This document shows, in pieces, positions 26,837-36,514 of a DNA stretch of 52,411 bases; within the stretch, counting starts at the first letter, position 1, and every line of letters starts with the position of its first letter. Source of the stretch: an uncultured Oscillospiraceae bacterium (GTDB lineage: Bacteria > Bacillota > Clostridia > Oscillospirales > Acutalibacteraceae); NCBI GenBank assembly GCA_900548305.1, contig URJZ01000010.1:1-52411 (forward strand), read 5' to 3'. The notes beneath the pieces are model-generated. The model did not search any database, was not told the origin of the DNA, and saw only the letters and a list, made by a program, of their open reading frames with translations. Both the position numbers and the translations under genes were made by a program.

Positions 26837-27389
26837 AAAAGTGCTGTTTTCTGAATTAGAGATTGCAGCCATGGTGCAAAAACTCGGTCAAGCAATCAGC
26901 CGTGACTATCAAAACAGAAATTTGCTTTTGGTGTCTTTAATGAAAGGATCTTTGGTATTTACAGCTGATTTAATGAGAAAAATTACTGTTCCATGTCAAT
27001 TGGAATGTATGACTGTCTCCAGTTACAAAGGAGCACAGACTTCAGGGAATATAACTGTATTGAAAGATATTTCGATATCATTGAAACATACTGATGTTTT
27101 AGTAGTAGAAGATATGTTAGATACCGGTTTGACCTTGCAGTACATACTCGGGCATTTAAAACAGAAAGATGCTAAGAGTGTGCGCATTTGTACTTTATTT
27201 GATAAACCCGAAGGGCGTAAAGTGTCTATAAAAGCTGATTATGTTGGTGCCCAAGTTCCCCATGCTTTTTTGGTTGGATACGGCTTAGATTATAATGAGT
27301 ATTACAGAAATTTGCCTTATGTGGGGATATTATCTTCGGCGGTAATTGATAGAGACCGTCAACAAAATTCATCGCAATCTAAGGAGTGA
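26820..27389 (+). CDS. hpt: Hypoxanthine phosphoribosyltransferase
   Basis: A 189-aa purine-salvage enzyme with the PRPP-binding motif VLVVEDMLDTGLTLQYIL and the SLMKGSLVF and YVGAQVPHAFLVGYGLDY elements. The start is TTG 26820 with GAGGGGG 6 nt upstream. The order tilS-hpt-ftsH is conserved in many Firmicutes. Confidence 0.95.
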   Translation: MNHHIEKVLFSELEIAAMVQKLGQAISRDYQNRNLLLVSLMKGSLVFTADLMRKITVPCQLECMTVSSYKGAQTSGNITVLKDISISLKHTDVLVVEDMLDTGLTLQYILGHLKQKDAKSVRICTLFDKPEGRKVSIKADYVGAQVPHAFLVGYGLDYNEYYRNLPYVGILSSAVIDRDRQQNSSQSKE

Positions 27390-27396
27390 ACTTTAT

Positions 27397-29316
27397 TTGG
27401 ATAATAAGAAGACTTTAAGAAATCTTGCTATCTACTTGGGTATCCCGATTGTTATCATTATCGTGGTAGCATCCATTTACGGAAGTCGCCCAAGATCTAC
27501 AGAAACCTATTCGCAAATCCTCACTTATTTTGAAGACGGAAACGTAAAGAAATATACTATGGATTTGGGAAATGGAGAAATGCAAATTACTTTGCGTGAT
27601 GACACGACAAAGTCTTATACAGCGCCAAGTGTAACATGGCTGTATGAGGATATTAAACCGTATGTGGATGCATATAACGCCCAACATCCGGATGATCAAA
27701 TTGAATTTGACCTGAAGAGACCGGCCGAAACTTCTTGGATTATGAATTTCTTACCGACGATTCTTCTATTTGTGGGTATGATTTTATTCTGGTGGTTCAT
27801 CATGAAAAAGATGGGCGGCGGAATGGGAGCCGGCGGCGGCCAAATGAATTTTGGCAAAGCTAAAATTAAAAATATGAATGACGAGAAGCGCAAAACAACC
27901 TTCCAGGATGTTGCCGGCGCTGATGAGGAAAAAGAGGAGCTGGAAGAAATTGTTCAGTTCCTGAAAAATCCGAAACGTTATAATGAGTTGGGTGCACGTA
28001 TTCCGAAAGGTGTATTATTGGTAGGTCCTCCAGGTACAGGTAAAACGTTGTTAGCCAGAGCTGTAGCAGGTGAGGCTGGTGTACCATTTTTCTCTATGTC
28101 AGGTTCTGACTTTGTTGAAATGTTTGTTGGTGTTGGTGCTTCGCGTGTTCGTGACTTGTTCGACCAAGCGAAAAAGAACAGTCCTTGTATCATTTTCATT
28201 GATGAAATTGATGCTGTAGGACGTCAGCGTGGTGCAGGTTTAGGCGGCGGTCATGATGAACGTGAACAAACCTTGAACCAATTGCTTGTTGAAATGGATG
28301 GCTTCGGCGCCAACGAAGGCATTATTATGATTGCTGCTACCAACCGTCCTGATATTTTAGACCCTGCTTTAATGCGTCCCGGTCGTTTTGATAGACAGGT
28401 TATGGTAGGCTATCCTGATGTAAAAGGCAGAGAAGCGATCTTAAAAGTTCATGCAAGAGGTAAGCCGCTTGCTCCAAACGTTGAACTCGCTACTATTGCA
28501 AAAACAACAGCAGGATTTACAGGTGCTGATCTTGAAAACTTGCTGAATGAAGCCGCTTTACTTGCTGCAAGAAAACAACTGAAAGCAATTACAATGGATG
28601 AAATAGAAGAGGCAACTATCAAAGTTGTTGTGGGTGCAGAGAAGAAGAGTCATGTTATGACAGATAAGGAAAAAACGTTAACTGCATACCATGAAGCTGG
28701 TCATGCTATTGCAGCGTACAGTTGCAAAACACAAGATCCTGTTCATCAAATTTCTATTATCCCTCGTGGTCGAGCAGGTGGTTATACCATGCAGCTGCCA
28801 AGTGAAGACCGCTCTTACAAGTCTCGTTCCGAAATGCTGGAAAGTTTGATTGTATTATTAGGCGGACGTGTAGCAGAAGCTTTGGTATTGGGAGATATTT
28901 CAACAGGTGCTTCCAACGATATTGAGCGTGCAACACAAACAGTTCGTGCTATGATTACCAAATACGGCATGACAGATGAACTTGGTCCAATCACATATGG
29001 TTCTGATAACAGCGAACCGTTCCTCGGAAGAGATATGGGCCATGTGCGTGATTACTCTGAAGAAACCGCTTCCGAAATTGATGCAGTGTTGAGAAAGATG
29101 ATTTCCAATGCTTATCATCAAACAGAACAAGTTTTAAAAGATCATATGTCAAAGCTTCATGAAGTTGCAAAACAGCTATTCTTAAATGAAAAAATGAGTG
29201 GCGAAGAGTTTTATGCAATTATGGATGCTCCAGCTCCTGCAGAAGTTCCTCAAGAAGCAGGTACAACAGCAGAAGATTCTGTTTCTGAGAATACAAAAGA
29301 GGAAACAGAAGAATAA
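27397..29316 (+). CDS. ftsH: ATP-dependent membrane zinc protease FtsH
   Basis: This 639-aa membrane protease has two N-terminal membrane spans around a short extracellular domain, an AAA domain and an M41 peptidase. Walker A GPPGTGKT is near residue 209, the second region of homology is ATNRPDILDPALMRPGRFDR, and the zinc motif HEAGH is near 431. A glycine-rich KKMGGGMGAGGGQMNFGK linker follows the second span. The start is TTG 27397 with AAGGAG 10 nt upstream, overlapping the end of hpt. The C-terminal tail is rich in A, P, E and T. Confidence 0.96.
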   Translation: MDNKKTLRNLAIYLGIPIVIIIVVASIYGSRPRSTETYSQILTYFEDGNVKKYTMDLGNGEMQITLRDDTTKSYTAPSVTWLYEDIKPYVDAYNAQHPDDQIEFDLKRPAETSWIMNFLPTILLFVGMILFWWFIMKKMGGGMGAGGGQMNFGKAKIKNMNDEKRKTTFQDVAGADEEKEELEEIVQFLKNPKRYNELGARIPKGVLLVGPPGTGKTLLARAVAGEAGVPFFSMSGSDFVEMFVGVGASRVRDLFDQAKKNSPCIIFIDEIDAVGRQRGAGLGGGHDEREQTLNQLLVEMDGFGANEGIIMIAATNRPDILDPALMRPGRFDRQVMVGYPDVKGREAILKVHARGKPLAPNVELATIAKTTAGFTGADLENLLNEAALLAARKQLKAITMDEIEEATIKVVVGAEKKSHVMTDKEKTLTAYHEAGHAIAAYSCKTQDPVHQISIIPRGRAGGYTMQLPSEDRSYKSRSEMLESLIVLLGGRVAEALVLGDISTGASNDIERATQTVRAMITKYGMTDELGPITYGSDNSEPFLGRDMGHVRDYSEETASEIDAVLRKMISNAYHQTEQVLKDHMSKLHEVAKQLFLNEKMSGEEFYAIMDAPAPAEVPQEAGTTAEDSVSENTKEETEE

Positions 29317-29319
29317 TAT

Positions 29320-29351
29320 AGAAGAGATGCAAATGCATCTCTTCTTTTTTT
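29320..29351 (+). terminator. Terminator after ftsH
   Basis: AGAAGAGATGC (29320-29330) pairs with GCATCTCTTCT (29335-29345) and is followed by a T-run. It closes the gdpP to ftsH set. Confidence 0.88.
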
Positions 29352-29405
29352 GAAATTTTAATTGAAATTTGCTTTAAACAATTCTTTGTGGTATTCTAGA
29401 TACGC

Positions 29406-29434
29406 TTGACAAGATGTGGTACATATGATACATA
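29406..29434 (+). promoter_or_regulatory. Possible promoter of the topoisomerase pair
   Basis: -35 TTGACA (29406-29411) is perfect, but the best -10 at 17 nt spacing is only TACATA (29429-29434). A small dyad (ATACATAT with ATATGTAT) overlaps it. Confidence 0.4.
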
Positions 29435-29497
29435 TTTTTATATGTATACGTAATACCAATGAAATAGAGATTATAAATTTAAGGGGATTATGTTTGA

Positions 29498-31477
29498 ATG
29501 AAAAAGCAAGCCACATACGGAAATGAAAGTATTTCCTCCTTAAAAGGTGCAGATCGTGTTCGCAAACGTCCTGCTGTCATATTTGGCTCTGACGGTATAG
29601 AAGGTTGTGAGCATTCTATATTTGAAATTCTGTCCAATTCTATTGACGAGGCAAGAGAGGGATACGGCAGCCGTATTATTGTAACACGTTATGAAGACCA
29701 GTCTGTAGAGGTGGAGGACTTTGGACGTGGCATTCCGGTGGATTACAATACAAAAGAACAGCGTTTTAACTGGGAACTTTTGTTTTGTGAACTATATGCA
29801 GGTGGAAAATATAACAATGATGCGGACGAAAGCTATGAGTATTCGCTTGGTCTGAATGGCTTGGGGCTTTGTTCCACACAATATGCATCAGAATATATGG
29901 ATGTTGACATCCGTAGGGATGGTGTTCAATATCTGCTTCACTTTGAAAAAGGTGAAAATGTGGGCGGGTTACAAAAGGAGGTTTACACTAAAAAAGATAC
30001 AGGAACCCGTATACGTTGGAAACCTGACTTAGAAGTGTTTACAGATATTAATGTGCCGGTAGAATATTTCTTGGACATTATCAAACGCCAAGCAATTGTA
30101 AATGATGGTGTTACTTTTATATTTCGCAATCAGGTAGGTAAACAATTTGAAACTACAGAGTTCTGTTATCAAAATGGTATTGTAGACCATGTAAAAGAAA
30201 TTGCAGGAGAAGATGCTCTTACTTCCGTACAATTTTGGAAAACAGAACGCAAAGTGCGGGATAGAGCTGACAAAGATGAATATCGTACTAAAATTAATGT
30301 AGCTTGTGCATTTTCTAACAAAATAAAGGCAATTGAATACTATCACAATTCCAGTTGGTTGGAATATGGCGGTGCGCCTGAAAAGGCGGTTAGAAATGCT
30401 TTTGTATATCAAATTGATGCATATCTCAAACAAACCTCTAAATACAATAAGAATGAAAGTAAAATTACTTTTGCTGATGTGGAAGATTGCCTGATTTTGG
30501 TTATTTCTTCTTTTTCCAACCGTACTAGTTATGAGAATCAAACCAAAAAAGCAATAACCAATAAAGGAATCCAAGAAGCGATGACAGAGATGCTGCGTCA
30601 TAATCTTGAAATTTACTTTTTGGAAAATCCTTTAGAAGCGGACAAAATTGCGGCACAAGTACTGATTAATAAACGTAGTCGTGAAGATGCAGAAAAGACA
30701 CGTCTGAATCTCAAGAAAAAATTAACCAGTAATTTGGATATTACAAATCGTGTGGCAAAGTTTGTAGACTGCCGCAGCAAAGATATCAGCGAACGTGAAA
30801 TTTTTATCGTAGAGGGTGACTCCGCTCTAGGTGCATGTAAACAGGCCAGAAATCCGGATTTCCAGGCAATTATGCCTATCAGAGGTAAGATTTTAAACTG
30901 CTTGAAAGCCGATTACGATAAAATTTTTAAAAGTGATATTATTACAGATTTGATGAAAGTATTGGGATGCGGCGTAGAGGTCAAAAGTAAAGCAAATAAG
31001 AATTTATCTACGTTTGATTTGTCTGCACTGCGCTGGAATAAAGTTATTTTATGTACCGACGCTGATGTGGATGGATTCCAAATTCGGACATTATTGCTCA
31101 CTATGCTGTATCGTCTAACACCGACTTTAATTAAGGAAGGTAAAGTGTTTATCGCAGAATCACCGTTATTTGAAATCACAACGAAAGATCAGACTTATTT
31201 TGCTTATACAGAAGCGGAAAAAGAGATGTTTTTGAAACAAATAGGCGGCCAGAAATGCACCATACAGCGCTCTAAAGGTTTAGGCGAAAATGAGCCGGAT
31301 ATGATGAACTTTACTACCATGAATCCTGAAACTCGTCGCCTAATTCAAGTTATGCCTGAAGATGCAGCAAGAACTTCAGAAATGTTCGATTTGCTATTGG
31401 GAGATAATTTATCAGGAAGAAAAACATATATTGCTGAAAACGGATACTTGTATATTGATTCTGCAGATGTAAGCTAA
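29498..31477 (+). CDS. Divergent type IIA topoisomerase B subunit (GyrB/ParE-like)
   Basis: This 659-aa ATPase subunit pairs with the following gene. The GHKL ATPase has NSIDEAREGYG and DFGRGIPVDY; the Toprim motifs are EGDSALG near residue 439 and DADVDG near 521. Several hallmark stretches differ from canonical GyrB/ParE: GLNGLGLCSTQY instead of the usual GLHGVG form, and DADVDGFQ where DADVDG(S/A)H is usual. It is therefore a divergent paralogue, probably topoisomerase IV-like, found in some Clostridia. AAGGGG precedes the ATG. A separate gyrB elsewhere in the genome is expected but not visible. Confidence 0.85.
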   Translation: MKKQATYGNESISSLKGADRVRKRPAVIFGSDGIEGCEHSIFEILSNSIDEAREGYGSRIIVTRYEDQSVEVEDFGRGIPVDYNTKEQRFNWELLFCELYAGGKYNNDADESYEYSLGLNGLGLCSTQYASEYMDVDIRRDGVQYLLHFEKGENVGGLQKEVYTKKDTGTRIRWKPDLEVFTDINVPVEYFLDIIKRQAIVNDGVTFIFRNQVGKQFETTEFCYQNGIVDHVKEIAGEDALTSVQFWKTERKVRDRADKDEYRTKINVACAFSNKIKAIEYYHNSSWLEYGGAPEKAVRNAFVYQIDAYLKQTSKYNKNESKITFADVEDCLILVISSFSNRTSYENQTKKAITNKGIQEAMTEMLRHNLEIYFLENPLEADKIAAQVLINKRSREDAEKTRLNLKKKLTSNLDITNRVAKFVDCRSKDISEREIFIVEGDSALGACKQARNPDFQAIMPIRGKILNCLKADYDKIFKSDIITDLMKVLGCGVEVKSKANKNLSTFDLSALRWNKVILCTDADVDGFQIRTLLLTMLYRLTPTLIKEGKVFIAESPLFEITTKDQTYFAYTEAEKEMFLKQIGGQKCTIQRSKGLGENEPDMMNFTTMNPETRRLIQVMPEDAARTSEMFDLLLGDNLSGRKTYIAENGYLYIDSADVS

Positions 31478-31507
31478 TGCAGATGATAGGATTGGAGTGA
31501 ATACACA

Positions 31508-33748
31508 ATGCCTCCAAGAAGGAGAAACACAGATTCTAAAAAGAAAACAACAAGCATAAAAGGCGTGATTGAAGGTGCGGGCGAAGTAGTAGAGCAGCCT
31601 ATCACCGATACATTGGAAAAAAACTATATGCCCTATGCCATGAGTGTCATTATGTCCCGTGCTATTCCGGAAATTGACGGTTTTAAACCGTCTCATCGTA
31701 AATTGCTGTATACCATGTATAAAATGGGGTTACTTGGTTCGGCAAGAACAAAATCTGCAAATATTGTAGGTCAAACTATGAAATTAAATCCTCATGGAGA
31801 CTCTGCTATTTACGATACCATGGTGCGTTTAAGTCGCGGATATGAAGCGTTATTGCACCCCTATATCGATTCAAAGGGTAACTTTGGTAAATATTATTCC
31901 CGAGATATGGCTTGGGCAGCTTCACGTTATACAGAAGCCAGATTGGATGACATCTGTCAGGAGCTATTCCGTGACATTGATAAAGATACCGTCGATTTTG
32001 TGGACAACTATGACAATACTATGAAAGAGCCGACATTGCTACCGGCTAGTTATCCTTCCGTACTGGTTAATGCGAATACGGGTATTGCTGTTGGTATGGC
32101 CAGCTCTATTTGCCCGTTTAACCTAGAAGAAGTTTGTCAAACTACCATTGCATTCATGAAAGATGAATCCCATGATATTACTTCTACATTGTTAGCGCCT
32201 GATTTTCCTGGTGGTGGACAAATTGTATATGATAAAAAGGCGATTGATACTATTTATCAAACCGGCCGCGGCGGTATCCGTGTTCGTTCTCGTTATACCT
32301 ACGATAAGTCTGCAAATTGTATTGATATTACACAAATTCCACCTACTACTACCATTGAAGTGATTGTAGAAAAAGTAGTTGATTTGGTAAAACAGGGAAA
32401 ACTAAAGGAAATTTCAGATATCAGAGACGAAACAGGTTTGGATGGTTTGAAAATTACCATTGATTTAAAACGTGGTGTAGACCCGGATAAATTGATGCAG
32501 CGTTTGTTTAAAATGACAACTCTGGAAGATACCTTTTCCTGTAACTTTAATGTATTAGTAGCCGGTATGCCAAAGGTAATGGGTATCAAAGAATTGTTAG
32601 AAGAATGGGTAGCATTCCGCATTGAATGTGTACGCCGCAGAACACACTTTGATTTAAAGAAAAAGCAGGATAAACTGCATTTGCTGAAAGGTTTGCAGGC
32701 AATTTTGCTTGATATTGATAAAGCTGTAAGAATTGTTCGTGAAACAGCGGAAGAAGCAAATGTTGTACCGAACCTGATGTCCGGCTTTGGCATTGATGAA
32801 ATTCAGGCAGAATATGTTGCCGAAATTAAATTGCGTCATTTAAATCGTGAGTATATTTTAAAACGTACGGAAGAAATTACACAGTTAGAAAAAGATATTG
32901 CCGTGTTGCAGGATGTTTTGGCAAGCAAAGCAAAGATAAAACAAATTATTGTTGCAGAATTAAAGGATGTTGCAAAGAAATATGCACAGCCACGTCGCAG
33001 TATGCTGATTTATGCTGATGAAATCGAAGAATTGGATGCGGAAGAAGAAATACCGGATTATCCTGTACATCTATTCTTTACTCAAGAAGGTTACTTTAAG
33101 AAAATTACGCCTCAATCTTTGCGCATGAGCGGAGAACAAAAATTAAAAGAAGGCGATAAAATTACAGAGCATATGGAAGAAACCAATAATACAGAGTTGT
33201 TGTTTTTTACCAATCAAGCTACTGTTTATAAGACAAGAGCCAGCGAGTTTTCAGATACAAAAGCCAGTGTTCTGGGAGATTATGTAGCTGCAAAATTGGG
33301 AATGGAAGAAGGAGAAGCTGCCATTTATATGGCTGCTACCAAAGCGTACGAGGGTTTTATGATTTTCATTTTTGAAAACGGCAAAATTGCAAAAGTTGCA
33401 ATGAGTACGTATGAAACCAAAACCAATCGAAAAAAGCTTGTGGGTGCTTACAGTGATAAGACTCCATTGTTTGCTATGTTTTATTGCAAAGAGGAGTGCG
33501 AAATTTTGCTTACCACCACAGAAGGCAGAATGCTGTTGGTAAATACTGCGGATATTCAGTCTAAAACAACACGTTCCACACAAGGTGTGGCAGGTATTAC
33601 GTTAAAACGCGGAAAAGTACTTGCCAAAACGGCTGTATATGAAGATGGTATGCTTTCTAATCCTGCACGTTATAGAAAAAATATTCCCGCAATCGGTGCG
33701 TTGCCTACTGCACAGGAATATGAAGGGGAGCAGCTGACTCTAAAATAA
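31508..33748 (+). CDS. Divergent type IIA topoisomerase A subunit (GyrA/ParC-like)
   Basis: This 746-aa DNA-cleaving partner has MPYAMSVIMSRAIPEIDGFK at about 38-57, and the catalytic tyrosine lies in AASRYTEARL near residue 140. The C-terminal half has beta-pinwheel-like repeats such as LFFTNQATVYKTRASEF and MIFIFENGKIAKVAMSTYET. I see no GyrA box (QRRGGKG type), which favours a ParC-like, non-supercoiling role. It follows the B subunit by 30 nt. The N-terminus carries a lysine/arginine-rich extension of about 35 residues. Confidence 0.85.
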   Translation: MPPRRRNTDSKKKTTSIKGVIEGAGEVVEQPITDTLEKNYMPYAMSVIMSRAIPEIDGFKPSHRKLLYTMYKMGLLGSARTKSANIVGQTMKLNPHGDSAIYDTMVRLSRGYEALLHPYIDSKGNFGKYYSRDMAWAASRYTEARLDDICQELFRDIDKDTVDFVDNYDNTMKEPTLLPASYPSVLVNANTGIAVGMASSICPFNLEEVCQTTIAFMKDESHDITSTLLAPDFPGGGQIVYDKKAIDTIYQTGRGGIRVRSRYTYDKSANCIDITQIPPTTTIEVIVEKVVDLVKQGKLKEISDIRDETGLDGLKITIDLKRGVDPDKLMQRLFKMTTLEDTFSCNFNVLVAGMPKVMGIKELLEEWVAFRIECVRRRTHFDLKKKQDKLHLLKGLQAILLDIDKAVRIVRETAEEANVVPNLMSGFGIDEIQAEYVAEIKLRHLNREYILKRTEEITQLEKDIAVLQDVLASKAKIKQIIVAELKDVAKKYAQPRRSMLIYADEIEELDAEEEIPDYPVHLFFTQEGYFKKITPQSLRMSGEQKLKEGDKITEHMEETNNTELLFFTNQATVYKTRASEFSDTKASVLGDYVAAKLGMEEGEAAIYMAATKAYEGFMIFIFENGKIAKVAMSTYETKTNRKKLVGAYSDKTPLFAMFYCKEECEILLTTTEGRMLLVNTADIQSKTTRSTQGVAGITLKRGKVLAKTAVYEDGMLSNPARYRKNIPAIGALPTAQEYEGEQLTLK

Positions 33749-33751
33749 GAA

Positions 33752-33788
33752 ACCGTTTTTGCAGTGCCAATAGCAAAGCAAAAACGGT
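33752..33788 (+). terminator. Possible terminator after the topoisomerase genes
   Basis: ACCGTTTTTGC pairs with GCAAAAACGGT (11 bp, 15-nt loop). No T-run follows, so the assignment is weak. Confidence 0.35.
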
Positions 33789-33893
33789 GGGCAAAAAACG
33801 GCAAACGCGCTTCTTCGTTTTTCTGCCTAGATGTAGCTTTTCCAAGATAAGAAACTTTATGCAAAAAATATTTTATAATATGTGGAAAGTATG

Positions 33894-33922
33894 TTGAAAA
33901 AATGTTTCACATGTGGTATGAT
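33894..33922 (+). promoter_or_regulatory. Promoter of secG
   Basis: -35 TTGAAA (33894-33899), 17-nt spacer and -10 TATGAT (33917-33922), 41 nt before the secG ATG. Confidence 0.65.
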
Positions 33923-33963
33923 AATTTAAGTTATTTGATCGAACAGATACTCGGAGGTACAAA

Positions 33964-34233
33964 ATGGGAGCTTTAGAATTAGGCTTTGGCATAGTCCTTC
34001 TAGTTTTTGCTGTTGGTATTATCGCCTTGGTTCTTCTTCAGGAAGGTCAGCAACAGAATGAAAATAGAGTTGGCGGAGGTTCTTCTTCCGACACATTTTT
34101 ATCTAAAAATAAAGGCCGTACCATTGATGCATTTTTATCTAGATGGACAACAATAATTGCACTTGGCTTTTTTGCATTTGTAATTGTAATTAATGCAATT
34201 ATTTTCTTTACAACAGGAAGTTCCGGCCAATAA
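33964..34233 (+). CDS. secG: Protein translocase subunit SecG
   Basis: An 89-aa inner-membrane protein of the SecYEG channel with two membrane spans and the conserved middle LLQEGQQQNENRVGGGSSSD. CGGAGGT precedes the ATG. It is followed by a terminator and rnr, a common Firmicutes neighbourhood (secG-rnr). Confidence 0.9.
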   Translation: MGALELGFGIVLLVFAVGIIALVLLQEGQQQNENRVGGGSSSDTFLSKNKGRTIDAFLSRWTTIIALGFFAFVIVINAIIFFTTGSSGQ

Positions 34234-34241
34234 TGCATGTG

Positions 34242-34280
34242 AAAACCCTCGTTTGGCATCGTGCTAAGCGAGGTTTTTTA
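34242..34280 (+). terminator. Terminator after secG
   Basis: CCTCG and CGAGG close a longer imperfect stem with GCA/TGC, followed by TTTTTTATT. Confidence 0.75.
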
Positions 34281-34342
34281 TTGTTATACGGTATAAATAA
34301 GTAAAAATAGGTTAACGTTAAATGATAAAGGCAGGGAAAAAT

Positions 34343-36472
34343 ATGACGATAGAAGATATGAAAACCAGAATTTTAACTACGCTGCAGAAAGAACGCGGTC
34401 CGCTGCCATATATGCAGCTGCAGGAAAAAGCACGTTTACAGCAGGAAGCTGATTTTGCAAAAGCAATGGCAGAACTAAAATATGAGGACAAAATTTCAGT
34501 AGATGACAAACAAATGGTTTCCCTCATATTTGGAGATATCCGTGCGCGTGTATCCTCTTTATCAAAAGGGTTTGCATTTGTCAGACCGGAAGAAGGGTTC
34601 GGAGATATTTTTGTTCACGGTAGCAATTTAAAAAATGCCATGCTCAATGATATTGTTATTTTGACTAATATTACTGAGTCTGACCGTGGCCGCAGCGGAG
34701 AAGTAAAAGAAATTGTGGAGCAAGGCAGTCGCTATACCACAGGTACACTGGTTTATAACGAAGGTTATTGGGAATTTGCAGCAGATATTCCAATTCGTTA
34801 TAACTTGCAAGTAAATCGCCATACAATTAATGGAGCTCAGATTGGTGACAAAGTATATGTGCACATCACACGGAATCCTAAAAATAATAAGTTGGTTGCA
34901 AATATTGTAAAAGTATTTGGTAAAGCAAGCAGTGCTAAGGTATGTGCAGATGCGATTGTAGAGCAAAATGGTATCCGTATGGCTTTTCCGGAGGAAGTAT
35001 TGGAGGAAGCTAGACAAATTGCTGCCCGCGGAGTGACACAGGAAGACATGCAAGGCAGAATCGATTTGCGTGATGAAGCAATTTTCACTATAGATAGCGC
35101 CAGTGCAAAGGATTTGGATGATGCTATTTCCTGTAAAAAAACGGAACATGGCTTTGAACTTGGTGTTCACATTGCGGACGTTTCTCATTACGTTACAGAA
35201 GGCAGTGCGATGGATAAAGAGGCGCAGTTAAGAGGTACGTCTGTATATTTTGCAGATAGAGTGATTCCGATGTTGCCTCTGGAAATATCAAACGGGGTAT
35301 GTTCTTTAACACCGGACAGTGATAAGTTGGCTTTTTCTGCTATTATTCAAGTAGATATGGATGGCGCTATTACAGACTATCGGTTTGAAAAAACAGTTAT
35401 CAGAACCAAGGTGCGCGGTATTTACAGTGAAGTAAATGAACTTTTAAAAGGAACAGCAACACAAGATTTACTGGATAAGTATAAACCTGTTATGACAGGT
35501 CTTATGGCAGCCAGAGAAATGGCGTCTATTACAAAAGAGCGTTCCAGAAGAAACGGAACTATGGAGTTAGAAAGTAACGAACCGAAATTCATCTTAAATG
35601 AAGACGGTGTTTGTATTGATGTACAGCCAAGGCAAACAGGTGAATCGGAACAGATGATTGAACAATTGATGGTAACAGCAAATCAGGCAGCGGCAAAATT
35701 GGCAGAAAAAGAGCATCTACCGTTTGTATATCGTGTTCATGAAAATCCAAAATCGTTAAAAATTGAAACATTAATCGAACTTGTTTCTTCTTTGGGGCTG
35801 GATTTTTCAGGTATTAAAAAAGAGAATCCAACCACTGCGGAGTTTGCTGCAATTTTAGATCAAGCGGTAGGTACGCCTGCACAAAAAATTGTTTCTTATC
35901 AAATTCTGCGTACGATGGAAAAGGCAAGATATGCTACTGACCCGCTTGGCCATTTTGGTCTGGCTTTGGCAGATTATTGCCATTATACTTCTCCGATTCG
36001 TCGTTATCCGGATACAGCAATTCACCGTATTTTAACGGCATTTGTCAATAAAAAAGGCAGAAATTATATCAATGATCATTATGCAACCTATGCGCAGGAC
36101 AGTGCAACCAATTCTTCAGAAGCGGAAGTAAAAGCTTTGGTAGCAGAGCGAAGCGCAGAAGACTGCTATATGGCAGAATATATGACACAGCATATTGGAG
36201 AACAATTTGACGGTATGATTAGCGGAGTTACCAACCGTGGATTATTTGTACAGTTAACCAACAGCGTAGAAGGTTTTGTACCGATTGATACCTTTGTAGA
36301 TTCCGAGTTTGAATTTGACGGTATGATGACTCAAGTAGACCGTTTAACAGGTGATAAATTGACAATAGGAATGCCAATACGCATTCAGGTAGTAGCAGCA
36401 GATGTATCTTCTGGTAGAATTGATTTTATGCCTGCATCCGAGGTTGGCAAAATTACAAAAGAAAATAAATAA
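34343..36472 (+). CDS. rnr: Ribonuclease R
   Basis: This 709-aa 3'-5' exoribonuclease degrades structured RNA. An N-terminal winged-helix is followed by a cold-shock/OB segment (KGFAFVRPEEGFGDIFVHGS), the RNB catalytic domain with DSASAKDLDDAISC, and a C-terminal S1 domain (IGEQFDGMISGVTNRGLFVQ). ATG 34343 follows CAGGGA at suitable spacing; an in-frame ATG 21 nt upstream lacks a site. In many Firmicutes smpB follows rnr; here a terminator follows instead. Confidence 0.95.
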   Translation: MTIEDMKTRILTTLQKERGPLPYMQLQEKARLQQEADFAKAMAELKYEDKISVDDKQMVSLIFGDIRARVSSLSKGFAFVRPEEGFGDIFVHGSNLKNAMLNDIVILTNITESDRGRSGEVKEIVEQGSRYTTGTLVYNEGYWEFAADIPIRYNLQVNRHTINGAQIGDKVYVHITRNPKNNKLVANIVKVFGKASSAKVCADAIVEQNGIRMAFPEEVLEEARQIAARGVTQEDMQGRIDLRDEAIFTIDSASAKDLDDAISCKKTEHGFELGVHIADVSHYVTEGSAMDKEAQLRGTSVYFADRVIPMLPLEISNGVCSLTPDSDKLAFSAIIQVDMDGAITDYRFEKTVIRTKVRGIYSEVNELLKGTATQDLLDKYKPVMTGLMAAREMASITKERSRRNGTMELESNEPKFILNEDGVCIDVQPRQTGESEQMIEQLMVTANQAAAKLAEKEHLPFVYRVHENPKSLKIETLIELVSSLGLDFSGIKKENPTTAEFAAILDQAVGTPAQKIVSYQILRTMEKARYATDPLGHFGLALADYCHYTSPIRRYPDTAIHRILTAFVNKKGRNYINDHYATYAQDSATNSSEAEVKALVAERSAEDCYMAEYMTQHIGEQFDGMISGVTNRGLFVQLTNSVEGFVPIDTFVDSEFEFDGMMTQVDRLTGDKLTIGMPIRIQVVAADVSSGRIDFMPASEVGKITKENK

Positions 36473-36514
36473 AAAAGAGCGTAAGCCGGTTATATTCGGC
36501 CTACGCTCTTTTTT
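36471..36514. terminator. Bidirectional terminator between rnr and the convergent ABC genes
   Basis: A long stem (AAAAAAGAGCGTA and TACGCTCTTTTTT with an inner GCCG/CGGC) with A and T runs on the outer sides. It overlaps the stop of the minus-strand permease by two bases and can serve both sides. Confidence 0.88.

Noticed and set aside
30029..30601. 190-codon antisense frame in the topoisomerase B gene
   Set aside because: It lies entirely within a well-supported gene, with no ribosome site or recognisable domain.
34628..35188. 186-codon antisense frame in rnr
   Set aside because: It is covered by the RNase R coding sequence and shows no domain or start signal.
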